32,686 bases of DNA from an uncultured Alphaproteobacteria bacterium (GTDB lineage: Bacteria; Pseudomonadota; Alphaproteobacteria; UBA7985; CAJQQZ01), in the NCBI GenBank assembly GCA_905480575.1, contig CAJQQZ010000002.1, positions 1-32,686 of the forward strand. Reading direction: 5' to 3'. Below the pieces are notes generated by a model. It searched no databases, was not told the origin of the DNA, and saw only the letters and a program-made list of their open reading frames with translations. This document shows positions 5,378-12,016 of the stretch, in pieces; position 1 is the stretch's first letter, and the number at the start of each line of letters is the position of its first letter. A program made the translations under genes and the position numbers.

Positions 5378-7612
5378 TTGTGCCCGTCTAATAACGCTAT
5401 TGATGTCAAAGGTCCAGAGTCGCCGTTAACGAGAGTTGCGGTTGGTTTGCCGCTGCCTATGGCCGGTGTTTATGACTACTTGGTACCTTCGGACATTAGT
5501 GTTAAGCCCGGCGACCTTGTGACTGTGCCTTTTGGTCCTCGCAAACTTACGGGCGTTGTTTGGAGTTTTCGAGACTTAGACGTCGATGATCTACCGCTCG
5601 ACAAACTCAAGTACATCGACTGTCAGTTGGATTGCTCGGCTTTAGACCCAGCAATTCTCAAGTTCGTGGAGTGGGTTGCGGCATATACCCTGTCGCCGCA
5701 GGGCGTTATTTTACGCATGGTTCTGTCTGTGCCGGACGCAACAGAGGCTCCGAAGCAGAAACTTGATTACGCCCTGGCAAGCTCCTTTTCCTGGGAAGCA
5801 GCCGATCTCCGCAAAACAGCAGCGCGCGAGGCTGTCGTCGCTTTGATGACCGAACAACGGCAATTACCACAAAAAGATATCGAACGGAGGGCAGGAGTTG
5901 GCGCTTCTGTCGTGAAGTCGTTAGTAAAGGCGGGTGCCTTAGAGGCTAAACTCAGGCCAATCACAAAAGCTTTTCACTGGCCCAGCCCAGATTTGTCGGG
6001 TCCCACATTGGCGCCAGAGCAAGACACAGCAGCAGGAAAGCTGGTTAGTTCGGTCGAAGACAACAAGTTTTCCGTCACCGTTCTGGACGGTGTGACGGGT
6101 TCAGGTAAAACAGAAGTCTATTTCGAAGCAATTGCCGCCGCCCTCAAACAAGGACGGCAGGTGATGGTTCTGTTGCCGGAAATCGCCTTGACGTCGCAAT
6201 GGTTGGATCGTTTTAAGCAGCGTTTTGGTGTAATGCCCGCAGAATGGCATTCGGATCTCAATGGCAGAGAACGACGCCAATGTTGGCGCGCAGTGATTTC
6301 CGGCGAGGTAGCAGTGTTGGTAGGCGCGCGGTCTGCGCTCTTCCTGCCTTTCCCCAAGTTGGGACTGATCATTATCGACGAGGAGCACGATCAGGCATTC
6401 AAGCAAGAGGACGGTGTGCGCTATCATGCTCGTGACATGTCTGTGGTTCGGGCGAAACAATCTAAATGCCCGCTGATCCTTTCTTCAGCGACGCCATCAA
6501 TGGAGTCATTGAACAACGTCAATCACGGCCGGTATATACGTGTGATATTGCCCAGGCGGTTTGCAGGGGCGAAACCGCCTAAAATCATACCCCTTGACCT
6601 CAAAATCGATGTCCCCGATCGTGGAGCATGGTTGGCCCCGTCGTTGGTTGAAGCAATAAAGGAAGCGACGGAAAGAGGGGAGCAGTCCTTGCTCTTCTTG
6701 AACCGCCGCGGTTACGCCCCATTAACGCTTTGCAGGTCTTGCGGGCATAGGCTGGAATGCCCGAGCTGTTCCGCTTGGTTGGTTGAACATCGCTTACTGA
6801 AGAAATTGCAATGTCATCATTGTGGCTATGGATTGCCTTTGCCTGAGGCTTGCCCCAAATGCGAAGAGAAGCAATCGCTTGTGCCTTGCGGCCCTGGTGT
6901 CGAACGTGTGGCGGAGGAAGTCTCACTCCGCTTTCCGGAAGCGCGAGCAATGGTGGTGTCTTCCGATACCGTTAGAGGTCCCGTTGCAGCGGCAGAGTTC
7001 GTTTCCATCGTAGAGCGTAAAGAAGTTGATATTCTTATCGGTACTCAGCTGATTTCGAAGGGCTATCACTTTCCACACCTGACTGTGGTTGGGGTCGTGG
7101 ACGCTGATCTAGGATTGTTTGGCGGTGATTTCCGCGCCTCTGAGCGTTCTTTCCAGCTGTTACAGCAGGTTGCAGGTCGAGCGGGCAGGGACTTAGAGCA
7201 TCCCGGTAAAGTTTTTCTGCAAACGCATGATCCCAATCATCCGGTCATGTGTGCACTGGCCGCAAATGACCGCGATGCCTTCTATGCGGCCGAAGCCAAA
7301 GAAAGAGCCGAAGCCAAAATGCCTCCTTTTGGAAGGATGGCCGCGCTCATCTTGTCGGACACAAAAGAAAGTTCTGTTGATGAGGCCTGCGCAAGGTTGG
7401 CGCGCGATGCCCCTAACGGTAAAGGCTTGCAAGTTTGGGGACCTGCACCTGCTCCTATAACCTTGCTTCGTGGTCGCTATCGCCGCAGATTCCTCATTCA
7501 GGCGGATTTGGATAACCGCTTACAGCCTATTCTTTTCAAATGGCTATCGGCGGTGAAGCTACCATCTTCTGTTAGGTTGTCTGTGGATATCGATCCTTAC
7601 AATTTCCTTTAG
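5378..7612 (+). CDS. priA: Primosomal protein N' (replication restart helicase PriA)
   Basis: PriA recognises stalled forks and reloads the replicative helicase. The conserved 3'-DNA-binding domain starts at RVAVGLPLPMAGVYDYLVP. The helicase core has Walker A in GVTGSGKTE (about residue 240) and DEEH (about 333). The eight-cysteine zinc-binding segment lies at about 450-500 (CRSCGH, CPSC, CHHC, CPKC), followed by QLISKGYHFP and QVAGRAGR. The start is uncertain. The longest frame begins at a TTG (5270) inside the fsa coding region, which is unlikely. The next in-frame option is the TTG at 5378 (744 residues, normal PriA size), used here although it has no good ribosome site. The next ATG (5459) would remove conserved residues. 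Confidence 0.93.
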   Translation: MCPSNNAIDVKGPESPLTRVAVGLPLPMAGVYDYLVPSDISVKPGDLVTVPFGPRKLTGVVWSFRDLDVDDLPLDKLKYIDCQLDCSALDPAILKFVEWVAAYTLSPQGVILRMVLSVPDATEAPKQKLDYALASSFSWEAADLRKTAAREAVVALMTEQRQLPQKDIERRAGVGASVVKSLVKAGALEAKLRPITKAFHWPSPDLSGPTLAPEQDTAAGKLVSSVEDNKFSVTVLDGVTGSGKTEVYFEAIAAALKQGRQVMVLLPEIALTSQWLDRFKQRFGVMPAEWHSDLNGRERRQCWRAVISGEVAVLVGARSALFLPFPKLGLIIIDEEHDQAFKQEDGVRYHARDMSVVRAKQSKCPLILSSATPSMESLNNVNHGRYIRVILPRRFAGAKPPKIIPLDLKIDVPDRGAWLAPSLVEAIKEATERGEQSLLFLNRRGYAPLTLCRSCGHRLECPSCSAWLVEHRLLKKLQCHHCGYGLPLPEACPKCEEKQSLVPCGPGVERVAEEVSLRFPEARAMVVSSDTVRGPVAAAEFVSIVERKEVDILIGTQLISKGYHFPHLTVVGVVDADLGLFGGDFRASERSFQLLQQVAGRAGRDLEHPGKVFLQTHDPNHPVMCALAANDRDAFYAAEAKERAEAKMPPFGRMAALILSDTKESSVDEACARLARDAPNGKGLQVWGPAPAPITLLRGRYRRRFLIQADLDNRLQPILFKWLSAVKLPSSVRLSVDIDPYNFL

Positions 7613-7623
7613 GATTCTGTCAG

Positions 7624-8169
7624 TCAAATCAAAGCGGCTACCTGGTGGGCGATCTCGGCTGGTGAGGCTGTCTCAGTATTGACGTCCAAGTCGTAAGTCT
7701 TGCCATGTTGAACAAGATCGTACTGCCATCTGGCTAAGCCAATTAAACGGTCACCACGCTCACGTTCTCTCGCCTCGAGTGTTTCCAGTGAGGCATGAAC
7801 ACCGACCGTGAGCAACTCAAAGGGTGCTAGAAGACGTTGATACTCAGAAAAGCCGTCATCCAAGATAACGTCATCTATGATCAAATTATTCCCGGTATCC
7901 GCCATAGCTTTGATGGCGGAACGCATGCCAATCATGACCTGAGCACCGAACGGTCCTTCACTGATTTTGATCGAAGCTTTGCCGCCAATGGTAGTTTCTT
8001 CGAAAAGAAACCCTTGGCTGTGATTCTGCAGCTTCTTGGGCATCATTTCAAAGAACGTATCCATTTGAATATGAAGGAAAGGCGCTGGCAGAATCTCCTG
8101 CAACGCCTTTGCTAAGGAGGATTTTCCGGCGCTGCCGACACCGTTGAGGAGGATAATTGTGCTTGTCAT
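7624..8169 (-). CDS. Chloramphenicol phosphotransferase-like P-loop kinase
   Basis: This 181-residue protein starts MTSTIILLNGVGSAGKSS, with Walker A GVGSAGKS at 10-17, then HIQMDTFFEMMP with Asp37. In chloramphenicol 3-O-phosphotransferase the catalytic aspartate is in the equivalent segment, and the overall pattern (IILLNG, F-HI-MD-F, later VGVHASLETLEARERERGDR) matches that family. Many members are not resistance enzymes, so the natural substrate is unknown. I chose the ATG at 8169. A longer frame to 8262 would begin with TTG and add an unrelated 31-residue stretch. No strong ribosome site is visible. It converges on priA with 11 bases between stops, and no terminator is visible there. Confidence 0.75.
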   Translation of the reverse strand: MTSTIILLNGVGSAGKSSLAKALQEILPAPFLHIQMDTFFEMMPKKLQNHSQGFLFEETTIGGKASIKISEGPFGAQVMIGMRSAIKAMADTGNNLIIDDVILDDGFSEYQRLLAPFELLTVGVHASLETLEARERERGDRLIGLARWQYDLVQHGKTYDLDVNTETASPAEIAHQVAALI

Positions 8170-8336
8170 CAGGCGCTTATAGTAACAGTCGGTCACGCCT
8201 ATTGGCAAGAGTCCGTGAGGTGACACACAGGCGCTCACCAAGCCGTGTAGAGGGCTAGGCAATTGAAAGATTTGCGCTCAGGTTAGATTCACGGGCATCA
8301 AACTTCGTCCGCAACTTATACTCTGAGGAGCAAGAC

Positions 8337-8633
8337 ATGCTTAAGAACGGATTTAAAATTCTAGCAGCGACTTCCTTTGCACTAGCAATGGCGATGGGCA
8401 CTGCAAATGCTTACTATTCTGGCGTTACGACAAGCCAAACTGAGATCAAAGTCAACAAAGGTGACAACCATCGAACAGTTTCCAGGCCTGGTGCTGGTAA
8501 GTGGTTAATGTTTTCGCACTGTAATGCCGGATGGTGCGAGCTAAGCGATCGAAACCTCTATTCTGGTTGGATCAAACGCTCAGACTTGAACCGCGTAAAG
8601 CGTTGCCCAGCAGCGGTTTGTGGCGATCAATAG
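8337..8633 (+). CDS. Small secreted SH3b-like protein
   Basis: This 98-residue protein has a clear signal peptide: a Lys-rich start, a hydrophobic stretch, and ANA at 23-25 before Tyr26. The mature part ends in a pattern typical of bacterial SH3 domains, MFSHCNAGWCELS followed by YSGWIKRSDL, where the Trp-Cys and GW-x-x-x-x-L positions match. Four cysteines in the mature chain suggest disulfides in the periplasm. Such domains often bind cell-wall peptides, but no partner domain is present. A strong ribosome site (GAGGAG, eight bases before ATG) and a strong terminator at 8682-8740 make it a monocistronic unit. Confidence 0.72.
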   Translation: MLKNGFKILAATSFALAMAMGTANAYYSGVTTSQTEIKVNKGDNHRTVSRPGAGKWLMFSHCNAGWCELSDRNLYSGWIKRSDLNRVKRCPAAVCGDQ

Positions 8634-8681
8634 AAAAAAGTTACACGATCTGCGTTTGCCCCTAAAACGGGAACATTGATG

Positions 8682-8740
8682 AAGAGTTCGAGCCATGTGA
8701 GGTCCTCCCTGCTTACATGGCTCGGACTCTTTTGGTTTTT
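8682..8740 (+). terminator. Strong Rho-independent terminator
   Basis: Arms 8682-8698 and 8715-8731 form a 17-bp stem with one G-U pair (core CGAGCCATGT with ACATGGCTCG) and a 16-base loop. TTTTGGTTTTTG follows. It lies about 50 bases after the SH3-like gene and ends that transcript. Confidence 0.88.
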
Positions 8741-8836
8741 GAGGGGGTAATGAACAGCTCAACGCTAGCAAGTTGTTGAGGAAGTTGTTAGCTTTGTTAC
8801 AGGTAAAAAAATGTAACGAGTTAACCGGACCCAAAA

Positions 8837-9655
8837 ATGAGCCAGCTCTATAAAGACTTCACAAACCTCACGATTGAAGGCCCTACGGACGGCATTCTAA
8901 CCATCATCATGGGCCATCCAGAAGGCGAAAGTAAGCTCAGTTCTGCAAACGCGGGAATGCATTACGAGCTGGCTGAGATTTGGCGGGTTCTGGACCGAGA
9001 TCCTGATGTGAACTGTGCCATTATCAAAGGCCGGGGGAAAGGGTTCTCCGCTGGTGGAGATTTCGAACTTGTCAAAGACATGTCCAATGATTTCAACGTT
9101 CGTTCTCGAGTTTGGAGAGAAGCAAAGGACCTCGTCTACAACATCATTAACTGCAACACGCCTATCGTTTCCGCAATGCACGGCCCAGCAGTTGGCGCTG
9201 GATTGGTGGCAGGGTTGTTGGCTGACATATCGATTGCCACCAAAACTGCTAAGATTGTTGATGGTCACACAAGGCTCGGGGTTGCAGCTGGTGATCACGC
9301 AGCCATCGTCTGGCCTCTGTTGATCGGTATGGCCAAAGCCAAGTATTACCTCATGCTATGCGAACCAGTAAACGGCGAAGAAGCCGAGCGTATGGGGCTG
9401 GTTTCTCTCTGTGTTGAGGAAGATGAATTGGAAGCCAAGGCACAAGAGGTAGCAGAAAAACTCTGCCGAGCGTCACATACAGCCGTGCGTTGGACCAAAT
9501 ACTCACTCAACAACTGGCTTAGGATGGCGGGCCCGACCTTTGATGCTTCGCTAGCGCTGGAGTTTATGGGCTTCACTGGTCCCGATGTTCACGAAGGGGT
9601 TGCGTCGCTTCAGGAACGACGTAAACCAGAGTTCCAGAAGAAGTCACCTTTCTAG
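8837..9655 (+). CDS. Enoyl-CoA hydratase/isomerase family protein (crotonase)
   Basis: This 272-residue crotonase-fold protein acts on acyl-CoA thioesters. Oxyanion-hole segments are KGFSAGGD (68-75) and GPAVGAG (116-122). The places where classical hydratases carry two catalytic glutamates here read [19 protein letters not shown] (142-160), with His144 and Asp153. This is a recurrent crotonase subgroup pattern, so simple hydratase activity should not be assumed. The start ATG has only a weak GGA upstream. The gene stands alone, 200 bases after the previous gene, and converges on the DUF3179 gene with two bases between stops. A GTTAC/GTAAC inverted pair lies 15-40 bases upstream. Confidence 0.85.
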   Translation: MSQLYKDFTNLTIEGPTDGILTIIMGHPEGESKLSSANAGMHYELAEIWRVLDRDPDVNCAIIKGRGKGFSAGGDFELVKDMSNDFNVRSRVWREAKDLVYNIINCNTPIVSAMHGPAVGAGLVAGLLADISIATKTAKIVDGHTRLGVAAGDHAAIVWPLLIGMAKAKYYLMLCEPVNGEEAERMGLVSLCVEEDELEAKAQEVAEKLCRASHTAVRWTKYSLNNWLRMAGPTFDASLALEFMGFTGPDVHEGVASLQERRKPEFQKKSPF

Positions 9656-9657
9656 GG

Positions 9658-10641
9658 TTACTGGACTAACGTGCCCTCAGGCCTGAATGCTTTGAAGACG
9701 AATGCGAATGTCACGTCATACGGCACATCAACTCGTTTGCCATGATCTTCTATTCTTTGGACAACGACATTCCCAACGTGCTTGCCATGGCCAATGTCTT
9801 CGGCGTCGAGCGCGGAGTTTTGGCCTGGGGACCAGGAGATTTCAAGGTCTCCATGGCGGATGCTTCCTTTGGATTTCAGCAAGGTCAAACTCCAAGCAGT
9901 TTCGTTCACGGCAATGACCCGTGCCAGAGCGGGGATACCGTCGGGCAGTGGGCCGCGGAACAAGAATGGAAACTGTGAGCTGTCGTAATTCAAATAGGGG
10001 TTTTTACCGTAAGCGCGTCGACTGGCTTCATTGGGGACCAGGACTTTGCCATGCGGAAACCGTTGGGTGAAACGTTCAAAGCTCTCTAAACGACTGGCAA
10101 GAACCTTCAATTCCGTGCCTGTTTGTTCCCCGACAATCGCCTTGCCTGAGAACTGTTGCCACCAACTCTCGGTCAAACGATCATACATTACGAGGTCTGA
10201 GTTTCGTAGCTTGCCCGTTGTTCCGAAGGTTGTCCGCTGACCCTTCACGCGAGATTCAAAAACGATAGCCGCGTTGCACAGGGGGCAATAGGTGACTGCG
10301 AGAGGCGTTTCACCGATGACATCATTAACAATCTCATGCCACATCAAAATGCGCAGCGGATAGGCTCTGGCATCGCCACCAATCTCTATCGAAATAACCG
10401 GTTCTGTTGGAGCAAGAACGCTGCTTTGCAGTGCGATAGATTGAAAAATGGGAGTGTCTATCGACGGGATACCATCTTTAGACGGACCGCCACTAATTAT
10501 CTCTTTGAAGTCAACTGACGCATTTTCGAACGCAGTTTCGGGCCACTCCCATTTCCAATAGGAGGGGACTCCGTCTTGGGCATTAACAGTGGGCACCCCT
10601 ACTAAAAATAGGGTGAATCCGAGAAACAGGAGTCTAACCAT
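9658..10641 (-). CDS. Secreted DUF3179 domain protein
   Basis: This protein of about 327 residues has a signal peptide (MVRLLFLGFTLFLVGVPTVNA) and a full DUF3179 domain. Typical segments are VDFKEIISGGPSKDGIPSID, ARAYPLRILMWHEIVND, LAVTYCPLCNAAIVF, TFGTTGKLRNSDLVMYDR and TESWWQQFSGKAI. The paired cysteines in TYCPLCNA and several conserved Trp and Gly residues are present. The function of the family is not established; export to the periplasm is inferred from the signal peptide. The longest frame reaches 10704, but GAGGAG lies six bases before the ATG at 10641, and translation from there begins exactly at a signal peptide, so I use it. Confidence 0.85.
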   Translation of the reverse strand: MVRLLFLGFTLFLVGVPTVNAQDGVPSYWKWEWPETAFENASVDFKEIISGGPSKDGIPSIDTPIFQSIALQSSVLAPTEPVISIEIGGDARAYPLRILMWHEIVNDVIGETPLAVTYCPLCNAAIVFESRVKGQRTTFGTTGKLRNSDLVMYDRLTESWWQQFSGKAIVGEQTGTELKVLASRLESFERFTQRFPHGKVLVPNEASRRAYGKNPYLNYDSSQFPFLFRGPLPDGIPALARVIAVNETAWSLTLLKSKGSIRHGDLEISWSPGQNSALDAEDIGHGKHVGNVVVQRIEDHGKRVDVPYDVTFAFVFKAFRPEGTLVQ

Positions 10642-10843
10642 CTTCATCTCCTCATTTTGGTAGCAAACTATAGCAGGACTCCTGGGTTTACGATTCACTT
10701 TCACATGATCAAAATGCGAGATTTCTTTTTTTGCATATCAATTAAAGTAACCGATTTAAGCTAAAAAAAACCAATGAATCCAACGACTCCTCAAAAACAT
10801 GGAGTCATATTTATTTTGAGTAGTTGGCACCCTTATTGCTTTT

Positions 10844-10957
10844 ATGTTGGACGTAGACAGCAGCATAAGACTGCGTCACAAAAAAAGACTAAAAAGTCAG
10901 TGTCTCGACCTATGGCTGGGAAGTGGCCTGATATCACCAGATGAAGAGAGAGTGTGA
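10844..10957 (+). CDS. Candidate leader ORF 1 (37 codons)
   Basis: ATG at 10844 opens 37 codons to the TGA at 10955. The peptide is rich in Arg and Lys in its middle and ends CLDLWLGSGLISPDEERV. No Shine-Dalgarno sequence is seen. It overlaps leader ORF 2 by 17 bases. The repeated 17-mer is read here in the phase Leu-Asp-Leu-Trp-Leu-Gly. It may be a leader peptide, or only a chance frame across a structured RNA. Confidence 0.22.
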   Translation: MLDVDSSIRLRHKKRLKSQCLDLWLGSGLISPDEERV

Positions 10958-11006
10958 CCTAGAGATAATCTGGGAACACTCTCTCTTTGTCGACCTAAGG
11001 CTGGGA
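10905..11006 (+). repeat. Duplicated 17-mer flanking a hairpin
   Basis: TCGACCTATGGCTGGGA (10905-10921) and TCGACCTAAGGCTGGGA (10990-11006) differ at one base and are 85 bases apart in the same orientation. A long hairpin lies between them. Both copies lie in the leader of the protein starting at 11033. Confidence 0.7.
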
Positions 11007-11036
11007 GTGGGAATCGCGTGCGACTTTCCCAAATGA
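10941..11036 (+). CDS. Candidate leader ORF 2 (31 codons)
   Basis: ATG at 10941 opens 31 codons to the TGA at 11034-11036. That TGA overlaps the ATG of the following gene as ATGA (11033-11036), a classical coupling arrangement. It reads the second 17-mer in the same phase as ORF 1 (Val-Asp-Leu-Arg-Leu-Gly). It has no good ribosome site, so the coding claim is weak. Confidence 0.25.
   Translation: MKRECDLEIIWEHSLFVDLRLGVGIACDFPK
10943..10988 (+). promoter_or_regulatory. Long leader hairpin
   Basis: AGAGAGAGTGT (10945-10955) pairs perfectly with ACACTCTCTCT (10976-10986), extended by A10944-T10987. Inside, CCTAGA (10958-10963) pairs with TCTGGG (10969-10974, one G-U) around a GATAA loop, with a small asymmetric internal loop between the two stems. 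Only three T bases end the 3' arm, so it is not a clean terminator. It may act as an attenuator or sensor element. Confidence 0.55.
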
Positions 11037-11419
11037 GAAAACACGCAAAATCAGCGTTTGTCGGAGCTTGTCTTGCCTCGGCCGTTGCTCCTGCCAGCTA
11101 TGCTAATTCTGAAATTCCGATCAAAGAAGCGATATATCTCCAAAAAGTTCTGGAATATTGTGGTGGTGATTCCTGGCACACACAGCAAGGCTACAGGCTT
11201 CTCCGTCGTTCGCTTGGTGAAGCCGATATAGTCGCCCAACAGATGGATTTTGATTCGGTCGTAGAGGAAATTGAAACTTGGTTGTTAGATCGCCAGGGTG
11301 CTGCATTCTCTGTTTGGTGTGAGAGCAAAACAGCGAGCGCACGGAAGTTTTTCATCGATCAATGGTCCAACAAAATGGACTCAGATCTGGATGACCTGAT
11401 CGCCGGTCTTCTTCAGTAA
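11033..11419 (+). CDS. Secreted protein of unknown function
   Basis: From the ATG at 11033 this is a 128-residue protein with a signal peptide (MRKHAKSAFVGACLASAVAPASYA, cleavage after about residue 24). A GTG at 11018 would add five residues and has a GTGGGA ribosome site six bases upstream, so either start is possible. The mature part is mainly helical and acidic, with two cysteines (YCGGDSW and VWCES) that could form a disulfide. I do not recognise a family. It follows the structured leader at 10844-11032, and a TGGGAA/TTCCCA hairpin (11008-11031) abuts the ATG, which suggests regulated translation. Confidence 0.7.
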   Translation: MRKHAKSAFVGACLASAVAPASYANSEIPIKEAIYLQKVLEYCGGDSWHTQQGYRLLRRSLGEADIVAQQMDFDSVVEEIETWLLDRQGAAFSVWCESKTASARKFFIDQWSNKMDSDLDDLIAGLLQ

Positions 11420-11461
11420 AAAAATAACACCTCTTGATTTGTCACTTGACTTTGTTTGTTC

Positions 11462-12001
11462 ATGCAGAGACAAAGTTCGAGTCTTCATTGCCTTTTGAGA
11501 TGGTTGTTAACTGTGGAAAAAACATCGTTTGATCTTCGTCTCGCCCAAGCGAACGATTATACAGCTGTGGAAGCTTTGGCACGTCAGCTGTACCGTGTTC
11601 GCGAAGTCGCTCACCCAACTGTTTTTGTCGTTGCGGATGCGGCATTGATCGATCCTAAGGAATGGCAGTTCGCCTTGGATGATGAAGATCACATTATAGC
11701 GGCAGCCGAAGTCGATGGAACCGTTTCCGGTTTTGTTCATGCATCAATTCAAAGAGTTAAGCAGTCACTGCGTCATCAGGAAAGACAGTATGCCGTGATC
11801 GAAATGATGGCTGTTTCGCCTGAGCATCGCCGTTCTGGCATTGGCCGTGGGCTCGTACAGCACGTCCAAGATTGGGCATCAGAACAAGGCTTGAGTGAAG
11901 TCGAACTAGAAGTCTACGACGCTAACAGAGATGCCATTGGCCTCTATGAGGCACTGGGCTATCGGTCCATTAAGCGAACCATGTCGATTGCTGTCCGCTA
12001 A
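11462..12001 (+). CDS. GNAT family N-acetyltransferase
   Basis: This protein has the acetyl-CoA binding motif A, VIEMMAVSPEHRRSGIGRGL, followed by ELEVYDANRDAIGLYEALGY. These are the hallmarks of GNAT acetyltransferases. The substrate, either an amine of a small molecule or a protein N-terminus, cannot be deduced. The domain proper starts at FDLRLAQANDY. The ATG at 11462 gives 179 residues but has no ribosome site and adds a stretch unlike the family. A GTG at 11513 would begin just before the domain and may be the true start. The 3' end faces recG with 15 bases between stops. Confidence 0.82.
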   Translation: MQRQSSSLHCLLRWLLTVEKTSFDLRLAQANDYTAVEALARQLYRVREVAHPTVFVVADAALIDPKEWQFALDDEDHIIAAAEVDGTVSGFVHASIQRVKQSLRHQERQYAVIEMMAVSPEHRRSGIGRGLVQHVQDWASEQGLSEVELEVYDANRDAIGLYEALGYRSIKRTMSIAVR

Positions 12002-12016
12002 GACGATTAAGACGAT

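Larger units (their letters stand above)
10642..11017. other. Divergent promoter region and structured leader
   Basis: No conventional gene lies in these 376 bases. The left part (10642-10840) is AT-rich and carries the promoter of the DUF3179 gene on the minus strand. It also holds a GACTCC/GGAGTC hairpin (10791-10812). The right part (10844-11017) holds two mini-ORFs, a duplicated 17-mer and a long hairpin, described separately, all in front of the secreted protein starting at 11033. Confidence 0.55.

Noticed and set aside
8170-8262. 31-residue N-terminal extension of the phosphotransferase-like protein
   Set aside because: It begins with TTG, is unlike the family and would place the P-loop unusually far from the N-terminus.
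8790-8822. GTTAC/GTAAC pair and repeated AAGTTGTT words upstream of the crotonase gene
   Set aside because: Arms are only five bases and the words are short; this is within chance for an AT-rich gap.
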